Shown here in pieces: positions 7,092 through 15,300 of a stretch of DNA of 23,427 nucleotides. The notes beneath the pieces are model-generated. The model worked only from the letters and a program-made list of their open reading frames with translations, did no database searches and was not told the DNA's origin. Source of the stretch: JBBRMQ01 sp038230775. GTDB taxonomy: Bacteria; Acidobacteriota; Thermoanaerobaculia; Gp7-AA8. The position numbers and the translations under genes are program-made. The DNA lies in contig JBBRMQ010000039.1 of NCBI GenBank assembly GCA_038230775.1, positions 1-23,427 on the forward strand, read 5' to 3'. Within the stretch, counting starts at the first letter, position 1, and every line of letters starts with the position of its first letter.

Positions 7092-7886
7092 TCATACCGC
7101 GATGGGCGCCTTGATTCCCGGGTGCGGATCGTAGCTCTCGAGCGTGAAGTCGCCGAAGCGGAAGTCGAACATTGACGTGATGGCGGGGTTTAACGTCATC
7201 GTCGGCAACGGCCGCGGATCGCGCGTAAGCTGCAGCTGCGCCTGTTCGAGATGATTCGAGTACAGGTGCGCGTCGCCGAGAGTGTGAATGAATTCCCCCG
7301 GTTTCAGATTGCACACCTGCGCCACCATCATCGTCAGCAGCGCATACGACGCGATGTTGAACGGGACTCCGAGAAAGACATCCGCGCTTCTCTGGTACAT
7401 CTGGCACGACAGTCTCCCATCCGCGACGTAAAACTGAAAAAGCGCGTGGCAGGGCTGCAGTGCCATTTTGTCGAGATCCGCCACATTCCAAGCGCTGACG
7501 ATCAGGCGCCGCGAGTCGGGATTGCGCCTGATGTCGTCGATCACGCGAGAGATCTGATCGATGTGCTCGCCGTTCGGCGCCGGCCACGATCGCCACTGGT
7601 ACCCGTACACCGGCCCCAACTCGCCCTCGGCATCCGCCCATTCGTTCCAGATCGTGACGTTGTTCTCCTGCAGCCAGCGGACGTTCGTCTCGCCGCGCAG
7701 GAACCAGAGAAGCTCGTAGATGATCGAACGGAGATGTAGTTTCTTCGTCGTCAGCAGCGGAAATCCGTCGGCGAGATCGAAGCGCAGCTGGTGGCCGAAG
7801 ACGCTGATCGTGCCCGTTCCGGTGCGATCGGACTTCTTCGCACCGTGGTCGAGGATGTGACGAACGAGATTCAAGTATTGCTGCAT
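7092..7886 (-). CDS. thyA: Thymidylate synthase
   Basis: Makes dTMP from dUMP with methylene-tetrahydrofolate, producing the dihydrofolate that folA recycles. The 264 residues equal the length of the E. coli enzyme. Visible sites are the phosphate-binding DRTGTGT, LLTTKKLHLRSIIYELLWFL, the catalytic Cys in MALQPCHALFQFYV, CQMYQRSADVFLGVPFNIAS and HTLGDAHLYSNH. The start is ATG 7886, at the first conserved residues (MQQYLNLVRHIL). The frame stays open far upstream, but that part is antisense to lysA and is not translated. The start lies eight bases from a heptamer inverted repeat (7894-7976) that separates thyA from the divergent lysA. On the minus strand TAAACT, 17 bases after CCGACA, is a weak promoter candidate inside that element. 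Confidence 0.97.
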   Translation of the reverse strand: MQQYLNLVRHILDHGAKKSDRTGTGTISVFGHQLRFDLADGFPLLTTKKLHLRSIIYELLWFLRGETNVRWLQENNVTIWNEWADAEGELGPVYGYQWRSWPAPNGEHIDQISRVIDDIRRNPDSRRLIVSAWNVADLDKMALQPCHALFQFYVADGRLSCQMYQRSADVFLGVPFNIASYALLTMMVAQVCNLKPGEFIHTLGDAHLYSNHLEQAQLQLTRDPRPLPTMTLNPAITSMFDFRFGDFTLESYDPHPGIKAPIAV

Positions 7887-7893
7887 GACTAAG

Positions 7894-7976
7894 TTTAGCG
7901 CGCTTCGCGCGCGTTGTCGGTTGTCGGTGATCGGTTGTCGACAGCCGACAACCGACAACTGAGAACTGACAACGCG
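7894..7976. repeat. Heptamer-arm inverted repeat, copy A (thyA/lysA divergent gap)
   Basis: From the left: a small hairpin motif TTTAGCGCGC-TTC-GCGCGCG, then an arm of TTGTCGG-type units (7913-7940) with one TGATCGG variant, and a short centre. The opposite arm (about 7944-7976) reads CCGACAA units, then the variant GAGAACTGA, ending CAACGCG. The arms pair imperfectly because variant units are not mirrored. The same outer motif and the same GAGAAC variant recur in the copy at 20201-20323. Confidence 0.88.
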
Positions 7977-7991
7977 GAGGGCGGCGCCGAA

Positions 7992-7997
7992 TATAAT
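7992..7997 (+). promoter_or_regulatory. Candidate -10 element of lysA (near-leaderless)
   Basis: A perfect TATAAT lies only 12 bases before the lysA ATG at 8010. Transcription would start about 4-6 bases before the ATG, leaving no room for a ribosome binding site, and none is seen (GCGCGCCCTG precedes the ATG). The only -35-like sequence, CTGACA at 7966-7971, lies inside the repeat arm with a long 20-base spacer. The -10 is clear; the -35 is weak. Confidence 0.5.
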
Positions 7998-8009
7998 CCG
8001 CGCGCCCTG

Positions 8010-9278
8010 ATGGACTTCCAGAACGAAATTCTCCATATCGGCGGGATCTCCGCCGTGGACCTCGCCCAACGCTACGGCACTCCTCTCTACGTTTACGACG
8101 CCGAAGTGATCCGCCGGCAGATCGATCGCGTCAAGAAAGCGTTCAAGGCGTTTCCCTTCCGGCCGTTCTACGCGATGAAGGCCAACGGTGCCCTCGCCCT
8201 TCTCGACATCATCCGCAAGAACGGCTTCGGCTGTGACGCGGTCTCGCCGGGCGAGATCTACGTCGCGCGCCAGGCGGGCTTCACGCCGGACAACATCTGG
8301 TTCACCTGCTCGAACGTGTCGGACGACGACCTGCGAGCGATTCCCGATCCGCAAATCGTGATCAACGTCAACTCGATGTCGGAGATCGATCGCATTCTCG
8401 CGCTCGACCTGCAGAACCCGATCGCGCTGCGCGTGGATCCGGCGATCGGCGCCGGCCATCACCATGATGTGGTGACCGCGGGCGGCGGTGTGAAGTTCGG
8501 CATCGATCTGGCGGAGATCAACGAGGCGCGGATCCTGGTCGAAGACGCCGGTCGTAAAGTCGTCGGACTGCATTCGCACATCGGTTCCGGCATCGACGAT
8601 CTGGCCCCGTTGCTCGAAGCGGCGCGGCGGCTGCTGGAGCTGTCCGGTGAGTTTCCGAATCTCCGGTGGCTCAACTTCGGCGGCGGACTCTCGATCCCGT
8701 ATGAACCGTCGTCGAAGGAGTTTCCGATCGACGAGTACGGTGCGCAACTGACGCGCGTTGCGGACCGCATGCTGCGCGCCCGCGACCTCACCGCCATCGT
8801 GGAGCCCGGCCGCTACGTCGTCGCGCAATCGGGAACGCTGCTCGCCCGCGTCACCGCGCGACGGATCAGCGGCGGCTACTGGTGGCTCGGCTGCGACACA
8901 GGCTTCAATCACCTGGTCCGGCCATCGAAGTACGGCGCGTACCATCACATCGTGAATGCCAGCCACGGATCGAACGCTTCGCTGCGCGAATCGTTCGATG
9001 CTTCGCGGTTGACCGACGAAGTGGTCGTCGCTGGCAACCTCTGTGAGTCGGGCGACGTCTTCACACGCGACGCGAACGGCAATCTGCTCACCCGCAATCT
9101 CGAGAAGACGAACGTCGGCGATCTCATCGCCTTCTGCGACGCGGGCGCCTACGGCTTCTCGATGGCCTCGCATTACAACGCTCGGTTGCTGCCTCCGGAG
9201 GTTTTGATCGACAACGGATCGGTGCAACTGATTCGCGACCGGCAGACTTATGACGATCTGGTGAAAGGACAACGATGA
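8010..9278 (+). CDS. lysA: Diaminopimelate decarboxylase
   Basis: PLP enzyme of the alanine-racemase fold that decarboxylates meso-diaminopimelate to L-lysine, the last step of lysine synthesis. The 422 residues match the family. Sites in order are the PLP Lys in FYAMKAN, CDAVSPGEIYVAR, the His in GLHSHIGSGI, NFGGGLSIPY, EPGRYVV for phosphate and substrate binding, the partner-subunit Cys in NLCESGDVF, and DAGAYGFSMASHYNARLLPPEVL. The last motif favours diaminopimelate over ornithine or arginine decarboxylase. The start is ATG 8010, beginning MDFQNEILHIGG; an open reading upstream to 7914 would translate the heptamer repeat. Its stop overlaps the next start (ATGA), so the two are probably coupled. 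Confidence 0.93.
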   Translation: MDFQNEILHIGGISAVDLAQRYGTPLYVYDAEVIRRQIDRVKKAFKAFPFRPFYAMKANGALALLDIIRKNGFGCDAVSPGEIYVARQAGFTPDNIWFTCSNVSDDDLRAIPDPQIVINVNSMSEIDRILALDLQNPIALRVDPAIGAGHHHDVVTAGGGVKFGIDLAEINEARILVEDAGRKVVGLHSHIGSGIDDLAPLLEAARRLLELSGEFPNLRWLNFGGGLSIPYEPSSKEFPIDEYGAQLTRVADRMLRARDLTAIVEPGRYVVAQSGTLLARVTARRISGGYWWLGCDTGFNHLVRPSKYGAYHHIVNASHGSNASLRESFDASRLTDEVVVAGNLCESGDVFTRDANGNLLTRNLEKTNVGDLIAFCDAGAYGFSMASHYNARLLPPEVLIDNGSVQLIRDRQTYDDLVKGQR

Positions 9279-10900
9279 AGAAGCGGGTCGGTGGTCGGTG
9301 GTCGCTGGTCGGCCTCGCGCTCGTGATGTCGTGCGCAACGATGAACCAACCGAAACCGCTTGATCTCAAGATCACGCACGGGCGCATCCTCGACGGCACC
9401 GGCTCCCCGTGGTTTCGCGGCGACATCGGTGTGCGTGGCGACACCATCGTGGCCATCGGCGATCTCTCGCAACAGACGGCGACGACGACGATCGATGCGC
9501 AGGACCGCATCGTCTCCCCCGGCTTCATCGACCTCCTTGGCCAATCGCAGGGAGCGGCGCTCACCGATCCCCATCTTGAAGCGAAGGTACGCCAGGGGGT
9601 GACGACCGAGGTGACTGGCGAGGGATCGTCGCCGGGACCGTCGAAGAGCGGGAGGTGGCTGCACCTCTCGGATTTTTTCGCCGCGTTGGAGAAGAACCCT
9701 CCCGCGATCAACTTCGCGCTCTTCGTCGGCGCGTCGAATCCACGCGAGATGATCATCGGCGACATCAACCGTCCCGCGACGCCGGACGAGCTGCGCCGGA
9801 TGGAGCAGATCATCGACCAGGCGATGCACGAGGGAGCGATCGGCATCTCGACGTCGCTCATCTATCTGCCCGCGATGTATTCGACGACGGACGAGATCAT
9901 CGTCATGGCGAAGGTCGCCGCGAAGTACGGCGGCGTGTACTTCACCCACATGCGCGACGAGGGTGAGCATATCGACATGGGCCTCGACGAGGCCTTTCGC
10001 ATCGGCCGCGAGGCGCGGATCCCCGTCAATATCTGGCATCTCAAGGCCGGCGGACGCGCGGTCTGGGGGCTGATGCCGCACATCATCGACCGCATCAACG
10101 CGGCGCGTGCCGAGGGCATCGATGTGGCGGCGAACGTGTATCCGTACATCGCATCATCGACTTCGCTCAGCACCCTGGCCCCGGACTGGGCACTCGAAGG
10201 CGGATATGCGGAGTTTCAGAAGCGGCTGCTGGATCCGCCGCTGCGCGGGCGCATCGTCGAAGAATTCAAGAAGGGCGTGACCAAGCGCGGCGAACGCGGC
10301 ATCTACGTCTCCCGCATTCCCAATCCCGCGCTCGCGCCGTATGAGAAGAAATTCATCGAGCAGATCGCGGCCGAGATGAACGTGACACCCGACGAGGCAT
10401 TGGTGCGTCTCTTCACCGAGAGCCCGACATCGCCCGGCGTCATCTTTTTTTCCATGAGCGAGCCGGACGTGCAGTACGCGCTCAAGCAGCCGTTCGTATC
10501 GATGGGCTCCGACTCCGGTTCGCCGACGCCCGAGGCGAGGGAGAAGCAGGCGGGGACGCATCCGCGGGCGTACGGGACGTTCCCGCGCGTCATCGGGCAC
10601 TACGTGCGCGACGAGAAGCTCTTCACGCTGGAGGAAGCGGTGCGCAAAGCCACGTCGCAGGCGGCCGATCGCACGAACCTGAGCGATCGCGGCATTCTGC
10701 GTCCGGGGATGAAAGCGGATATCGTGGTGTTCGATCCCGATCGGATCCGCGACGTCGCGACGTTCGAAGACCCGCATCATTTCAGTGAAGGCATCAGCGA
10801 CGTCATCGTGAATGGAGAGGCCGTGCTGCGAGGGGGGCAGATGACGCAGGCACTCCCCGGACGGATGCTGAGAGGACGTGGCTACGTGACGAAGAGATGA
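9275..10900 (+). CDS. D-aminoacylase-like amidohydrolase lipoprotein, HxH motif absent
   Basis: A 541-residue amidohydrolase-superfamily protein closest in layout to N-acyl-D-amino-acid deacylases, which free D-amino acids from their N-acyl forms. A signal peptide ends in the lipobox VMSC (Cys20), so it is probably a lipoprotein. The first barrel strand reads SPGFIDLLGQSQ, where the family normally has PGFIDxHxHxD; the two metal His are replaced by L88 and Q90. The Cys-containing NCG loop of D-aminoacylase is also absent (VTGEGSS). Still present are H225 (FTHMRDEGEH), H255 (NIWHLKAGG) and D413 (MGSDSG). So it may use one metal, another ligand set, or no metal. AAAGGA stands five bases before ATG 9275, which overlaps lysA. 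Residues 4-13 are encoded by a heptamer array. Confidence 0.85.
   Translation: MKKRVGGRWSLVGLALVMSCATMNQPKPLDLKITHGRILDGTGSPWFRGDIGVRGDTIVAIGDLSQQTATTTIDAQDRIVSPGFIDLLGQSQGAALTDPHLEAKVRQGVTTEVTGEGSSPGPSKSGRWLHLSDFFAALEKNPPAINFALFVGASNPREMIIGDINRPATPDELRRMEQIIDQAMHEGAIGISTSLIYLPAMYSTTDEIIVMAKVAAKYGGVYFTHMRDEGEHIDMGLDEAFRIGREARIPVNIWHLKAGGRAVWGLMPHIIDRINAARAEGIDVAANVYPYIASSTSLSTLAPDWALEGGYAEFQKRLLDPPLRGRIVEEFKKGVTKRGERGIYVSRIPNPALAPYEKKFIEQIAAEMNVTPDEALVRLFTESPTSPGVIFFSMSEPDVQYALKQPFVSMGSDSGSPTPEAREKQAGTHPRAYGTFPRVIGHYVRDEKLFTLEEAVRKATSQAADRTNLSDRGILRPGMKADIVVFDPDRIRDVATFEDPHHFSEGISDVIVNGEAVLRGGQMTQALPGRMLRGRGYVTKR
9286..9313 (+). repeat. GGTCGGT heptamer array inside the signal peptide
   Basis: Four tandem 7-base units: GGTCGGT, GGTCGGT, GGTCGCT and GGTCGGC. 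They lie wholly within the coding sequence and supply residues 4-13 (RVGGRWSLVG) of the D-aminoacylase-like lipoprotein, including the positive n-region and the start of the hydrophobic core. Three bases set against seven mean that each unit is read in a different frame. Confidence 0.85.
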
Positions 10901-10984
10901 CGAGGAATGTTCAATGTTGAATGTTGAATGTTAAATTACCGCTTCCATTCAACATTCAACATTGAACACTCAACATTCCTCGTC
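10899..10984. repeat. AATGTTG heptamer-arm inverted repeat between lipoprotein and permease genes
   Basis: The left arm (10899-10933) starts GACGAGG and continues as AATGTTC, AATGTTG, AATGTTG, AATGTTA. The right arm (10946-10984) read on the other strand starts GACGAGG, AATGTTG, AGTGTTC, AATGTTG, AATGTTG. The arms match if the right one carries one extra heptamer next to the GACGAGG end. The centre is AATTACCGCTTC. The left end includes the stop codon of the upstream gene and the right arm includes the TTG start of the permease. The A/T-rich units contrast with the GC-rich surroundings. Confidence 0.9.
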
Positions 10985-12263
10985 CCCTTCTGATAGCGGA
11001 AAGCTCGTCCGCGTCGTTGGCCTCTGGGGCCTCGTCGCGATGTGCATCAACGCGGTCGTCGGCAGCGGCGTGTTTCTCCTGCCGTCCGAATCCTACAAGT
11101 TGCTGGGCGCGTTCTCGTTGTGGGCGCCGCTCATCTTTGCCCTGCCCGTCTTCATCCTCGTGCTCTGCTTTGCGGAGGCTGCCAGTCACTTCACGGAACC
11201 GGGCGGAGCGTACCTGTACGCGCGCACGGCGTTCGGCGACTTCATCGGCTTCGAGACGGGGTGGATGAACTGGATCGCGCGACTGACATCGCTCGCCTCG
11301 CTGTCCAACGGCTTCGTGGTGTCGCTCGCGCGGCTGTATCCCCCGCTCGGCCAGGGCGCGTGGCGCGCCGCGATCATCATCGGATCGCTCTTGATCCTCG
11401 GCGCCATTCACTTCGTCGGCGTGAAGTACGGCGCGGCGTCAATCTACGTGTTCACGTTCGGGAAAGTGGTACCGCTGGTGCTGTTCATCGTGGTGGCACT
11501 CGTGGCGTGGAAGCACAATCCGATTCCGGCATCGCTGCATGTGCCGGGAGCGGGAACCGATTGGAGCGCCGCTGCGCTCTTCATGCTGTTCGCCTATGCC
11601 GGCTTCGAGAATCTCGGCGTCCCGGCCGGCGAGTATCGCAATCCGCGCCGCGACCTTCCCATCGCCCTGCTCGTCGGCATCCTGGCGATCGCGGCGATGT
11701 ACGTGCTCGCGCAGCTCGGCGCGATGTCGGCGCTGCCGGATCTCTCGCAGACGCAGACGCCGATCGCCGACGCAGCGGCTGCGCTGATCGGCACCGCCGG
11801 CGCGATCATCCTCACCCTCGGCGCGCTGTTATCGCTGGCAGGAACAAACTCCGGAACCGTGCTCGAGGGATCGCGCATGTTGTTCGCGCTGTCGCTCGAT
11901 CGCCGCATGGGTCCGGTGAGCTACGTCCACCCTCGCTTTCGGACTCCTACAGTCGCGATCGTCATCCATGTCGCCGTCGCCACCATGCTCGCGCTCGGCG
12001 GCTCCTTTGCCAAGCTGGCGATGATGTCGGCCATCGCGCGGTTGACGACGTATCTGTTCACCTGCGCCGCCATTCCGCGGCTCCGCAAGCTCAACGAAGG
12101 CTTCCGCACGCCCGGCCTGATCGTCCCGATTCTCGGGACCTTGATCTCGCTCGCTGTCTTCTTCACGCTCAACCGCTTCAACTTTCTCGCCGCCGTTGTC
12201 GCGCTAACTGTCGGGGGCCTTATCTACTTACTTACGCGTCCCCGCGTTGACTTTGCGCGATAG
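10962..12263 (+). CDS. APC-family amino acid permease
   Basis: A 433-residue integral membrane protein with about 12 helices. TM1 has the broken-helix motif INAVVGSGVFLLPS and TM2-TM3 carry AEAASHFTEPGGAYLYARTAFG, both typical of the amino acid-polyamine-organocation superfamily; FMLFAYAGFENLGVPAGEYRNPRRDLP in TM6-TM7 also fits. It probably imports or exchanges amino acids or polyamines; the neighbouring deacylase suggests amino-acid salvage, but the substrate is not shown. The only standard start before TM1 is TTG at 10962, which lies inside the right arm of an inverted heptamer repeat, so residues 1-7 (MNTQHSS) are repeat-encoded. The in-frame stop at 10932 excludes a longer form. No ribosome binding site is visible. 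The exact start is uncertain. Confidence 0.9.
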   Translation: MNTQHSSSPSDSGKLVRVVGLWGLVAMCINAVVGSGVFLLPSESYKLLGAFSLWAPLIFALPVFILVLCFAEAASHFTEPGGAYLYARTAFGDFIGFETGWMNWIARLTSLASLSNGFVVSLARLYPPLGQGAWRAAIIIGSLLILGAIHFVGVKYGAASIYVFTFGKVVPLVLFIVVALVAWKHNPIPASLHVPGAGTDWSAAALFMLFAYAGFENLGVPAGEYRNPRRDLPIALLVGILAIAAMYVLAQLGAMSALPDLSQTQTPIADAAAALIGTAGAIILTLGALLSLAGTNSGTVLEGSRMLFALSLDRRMGPVSYVHPRFRTPTVAIVIHVAVATMLALGGSFAKLAMMSAIARLTTYLFTCAAIPRLRKLNEGFRTPGLIVPILGTLISLAVFFTLNRFNFLAAVVALTVGGLIYLLTRPRVDFAR

Positions 12264-12356
12264 TCTGCCAAAATAACTGTTCCAATTCCCGAAACGATGT
12301 GTTGATGCGCGTCACTACTGGGGCGACCCGTCAACTCCATATTCGATAGGTTTCTT

Positions 12357-12371
12357 AGGAGAACTCCACTG
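12357..12371 (+). promoter_or_regulatory. Ribosome binding site and CTG start of the large secreted protein
   Basis: AGGAG (12357-12361), a seven-base spacer, then CTG (12369-12371). From CTG the frame gives an ideal signal peptide (RRLIPGLVLSLLALPIAAQ). No ATG or GTG exists in this frame between the upstream stop (12303-12305) and the signal peptide. The first TTG, at 12402, would remove the positive residues and half the hydrophobic core. Confidence 0.7.
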
Positions 12372-15300
12372 CGAAGACTCATTCCGGGCCTCGTTCTTTC
12401 TTTGCTCGCGTTGCCTATTGCCGCACAGCCGATCCCCGAACCGAACATCAACATGGTCGCCGGCCAGCAGTGGCCCGGCGGCGATCCGTTCCTGCAGCGG
12501 CAGAACGAGCCGAGCATGGCGGTGTCGACGCGCAATCCGCTGCATCTGCTCGCGGGGGCGAACGACTACCGAACGGTAGACCTGCCCTTCGACACGACGA
12601 GTCCGGACGACGAGGAGCGTGGCGACGCGTGGCTCGGCGTGTTCAAGTCGAAGAACGGCGGGCAGACCTGGTGGAGCAACATGCTTCCCGGCTATCCGCA
12701 GGACGCGCTGAGCAACTCCCCTCTTCATGGCTTTCAGGCCGGCGCCGATCCCGTCGTTCGATCCGGACCGAACGGAATGTTCTATTACTCCGGCATCGTC
12801 CTCAACCGCGACCCCAATCCGCTGGGCGGCGTGTTCGTGGCGCGATTCATCGACAACAACAACACGGAGATCGGCGACCCGATCGCCTACCTCGGTGCCT
12901 CGATGATCGCAACCGGCTCGTCCGGTCAGTTCATTGACAAGCCGTGGATCGCGGTGGGCCCGGGAACGGGGACCTGCACGATCACGCAGGGACTCAACAC
13001 GCAGACGTTCCCGGCTCAGAACGTCTACCTCGCCTACACGATTTTCGTCGGCAACGACAACAACATCAAGACGAAGCTGATGTTTCAGCGTTCCACCGAT
13101 TGCGGCGTCACGTGGGGCAATCCGACGAAGCTCAGCGAGAGCTATGCGATCAATCAGGGAGCGACGATCGCGGTTGCGCCGAACGGCTCGGTCTACGTCG
13201 TGTGGCGCCGTTTTCAGACAAACAACGAGACGAACGCGATCATGATCGCCAAGTCGACGGACAAGGGAGCAACGTTCAGCAAGGGTGCCGTCGTTCGCGA
13301 CATCACGCCGTTCCAACAGGGCATGACGTACTACTCGATCCGGACGAACGCCTATCCGGCCGCGGCAGTCGACGAAAGCAACAATCTGTATGTCGTGTGG
13401 GCGGATCGCAGCTTCCATCCACAGCAGGACGGACGCATCGTGATGATGCGCTCCGCGGACGGCATTGTCTGGACGCCGCCGGTCCTGGTCGACAACGCCG
13501 CGAACCGCGGCCATCAGTTCATGCCCGCCATCACGATCACCGGCGGTAAGGTCGTCATCGCGTACTACGACCTTCGCGATGACAGCACCAAGGGTGTTTT
13601 CACGCCGATTCTCTTCCCCGACATGACGCCGACGGGCCAATTCACCGAATCGCGACTGGATGTCGGCGATCGAACAAGTCCGCAGACCGCTCTGCAATTC
13701 GTCTTCACGCAGTACCTCCTCGATACGGCCGCGCACCGGCATCACACGCTCGACCTCCGGGCGACGCAGGCCAACACGGGCCTCCAGAGCGGCTTCACGG
13801 GCACGACGCGAGTCTCGACGTATGTATTCGGCAGCCGTCCGGGCAATGGAAAGCGGCTCGTCGAGCAACTTCAGTACAACCCGCCGAACCTTCCGATGTT
13901 CCGCCTCGGCACCGCGCCGTTCATCGGCGATTACATCGACGTCACCGGCTACACCACAAAGAGCGCTCACGTCTTTCACATGGGCTGGGCCGACAACCGC
14001 GATGTGCGTCCGCCGCTCGACGGCAACTGGGCCAATTTCACGCCGGTGACATCGGCCTCCAAGCCGGCCATCAGCCGCGTCAATGGTCAGCCGGTACCCG
14101 CTTGCGTCGTGGGACAGACGGGCATGCGCAACCAGAACATCTACACCGCCCGCGTCACGGACGGACTCTTCGTCGGATCGCCGGGCAATTCGAAGCAGTT
14201 GATTGACAAGAACAATCAGCCGATCACCCGCGCCTTCGTCGTCTTCGTGCAGAACTCCACCAAGAGCCAGAAGACGTTCCGCCTCACCGCGCAGCAGCCG
14301 GTGCCGGGCCAGGCCTCGTTTCAGCAGTTCTCGTTTCAGGGTTTTGTCGACGTGACGATCCCGCCGCGATCGAGTGCCACGCGTTCCGTCTATGTCTCAT
14401 CGACAAACGCGCATGCAACGGTGAATGTCGACGTCACAGAATATGACAGTGGTTCTCCCGTTCAGGGCGGACTCACCTCGAGCGTCGTCATCAATCCGGA
14501 CGTCTCGAACCCCGACGTGTCGAATCCCGACGTCAGCAACCCGGACGTGTCGAATCCCGATGTGTCGAACCCCGACGTGTCGAACCCCGACGTCTCCAAT
14601 GTCGAGGTGCACAACCCCGACGTCAGCAACCCGGATGTCTCGAATCCTGACGTTTCGAATCCCGACGTCAGCAATCCTGATGTCTCGAATCCCGACGTGT
14701 CGAACCCGGACGTCAGCAACCCCGACGTGTCCAATCCTGACGTGAGCAATCCGGACGTCTCGAATCCCGATGTGTCGAACCCGGACGTCTCCAACCCCGA
14801 TGTCAGCAACGCGACCGTCAGCGACACCACGTGGACCGCGCACAACAAGGGCAACACCACCAGCGGATACGCGGTGAAGCTGGCGACCAATCAGCCGGTA
14901 CCGACCGGCGTACGCACGCAGTTGATCATCAATCGGATCTACCAGACCCCCGTCTCCCGCGGATGCGTCCTGGGCTCCGACAATCGGCGGCAGATCATCG
15001 CGAACCTTCTCGATCCGCAGTTCACGGACTTTGGCAGTCTGCTGACGGCCAATCCAAATGACTCGACGCTGTGGCTCGCTCCGGGCGACGCTGCGCGCAT
15101 CACGCTTCGCGTCTACAACCCCGATCCGATCGGACACCCGTTCGATCCGTCGACAACGATCGCGCCGGCCGTGGTCGCGCAGTCGGTGGCCTCCAACGGA
15201 AATGCGAATACGCCTCCGGTCATCGCGCTCCCGCTGTTCATCACGACGACGACCGTCAACGATGCCATTGCCGGACAGCCCTACTCGACGACGATCGACG

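Noticed and set aside
7914..8009. N-terminal extension of lysA (MSVVGDRLSTADNRQ...)
   Set aside because: It only translates the heptamer inverted repeat, and homologues start near MDFQNEILHIGG at 8010.
7887..9338. A 748-codon reading on the minus strand that extends thyA far upstream
   Set aside because: The upstream part is antisense to lysA, which has all its family motifs on the plus strand. thyA has its normal 264 residues from ATG 7886.
12315..13979. A 554-codon minus-strand reading opposite the large secreted protein
   Set aside because: Arg- and Val-rich shadow of a GC-rich gene, with no domain and no start signal. The plus strand has a signal peptide and Asp boxes.
14493..14822. CRISPR-like array or non-coding minisatellite
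   Set aside because: There are no spacers between units, the period is exactly five codons, and base differences fall at synonymous positions, so this is a coding repeat.
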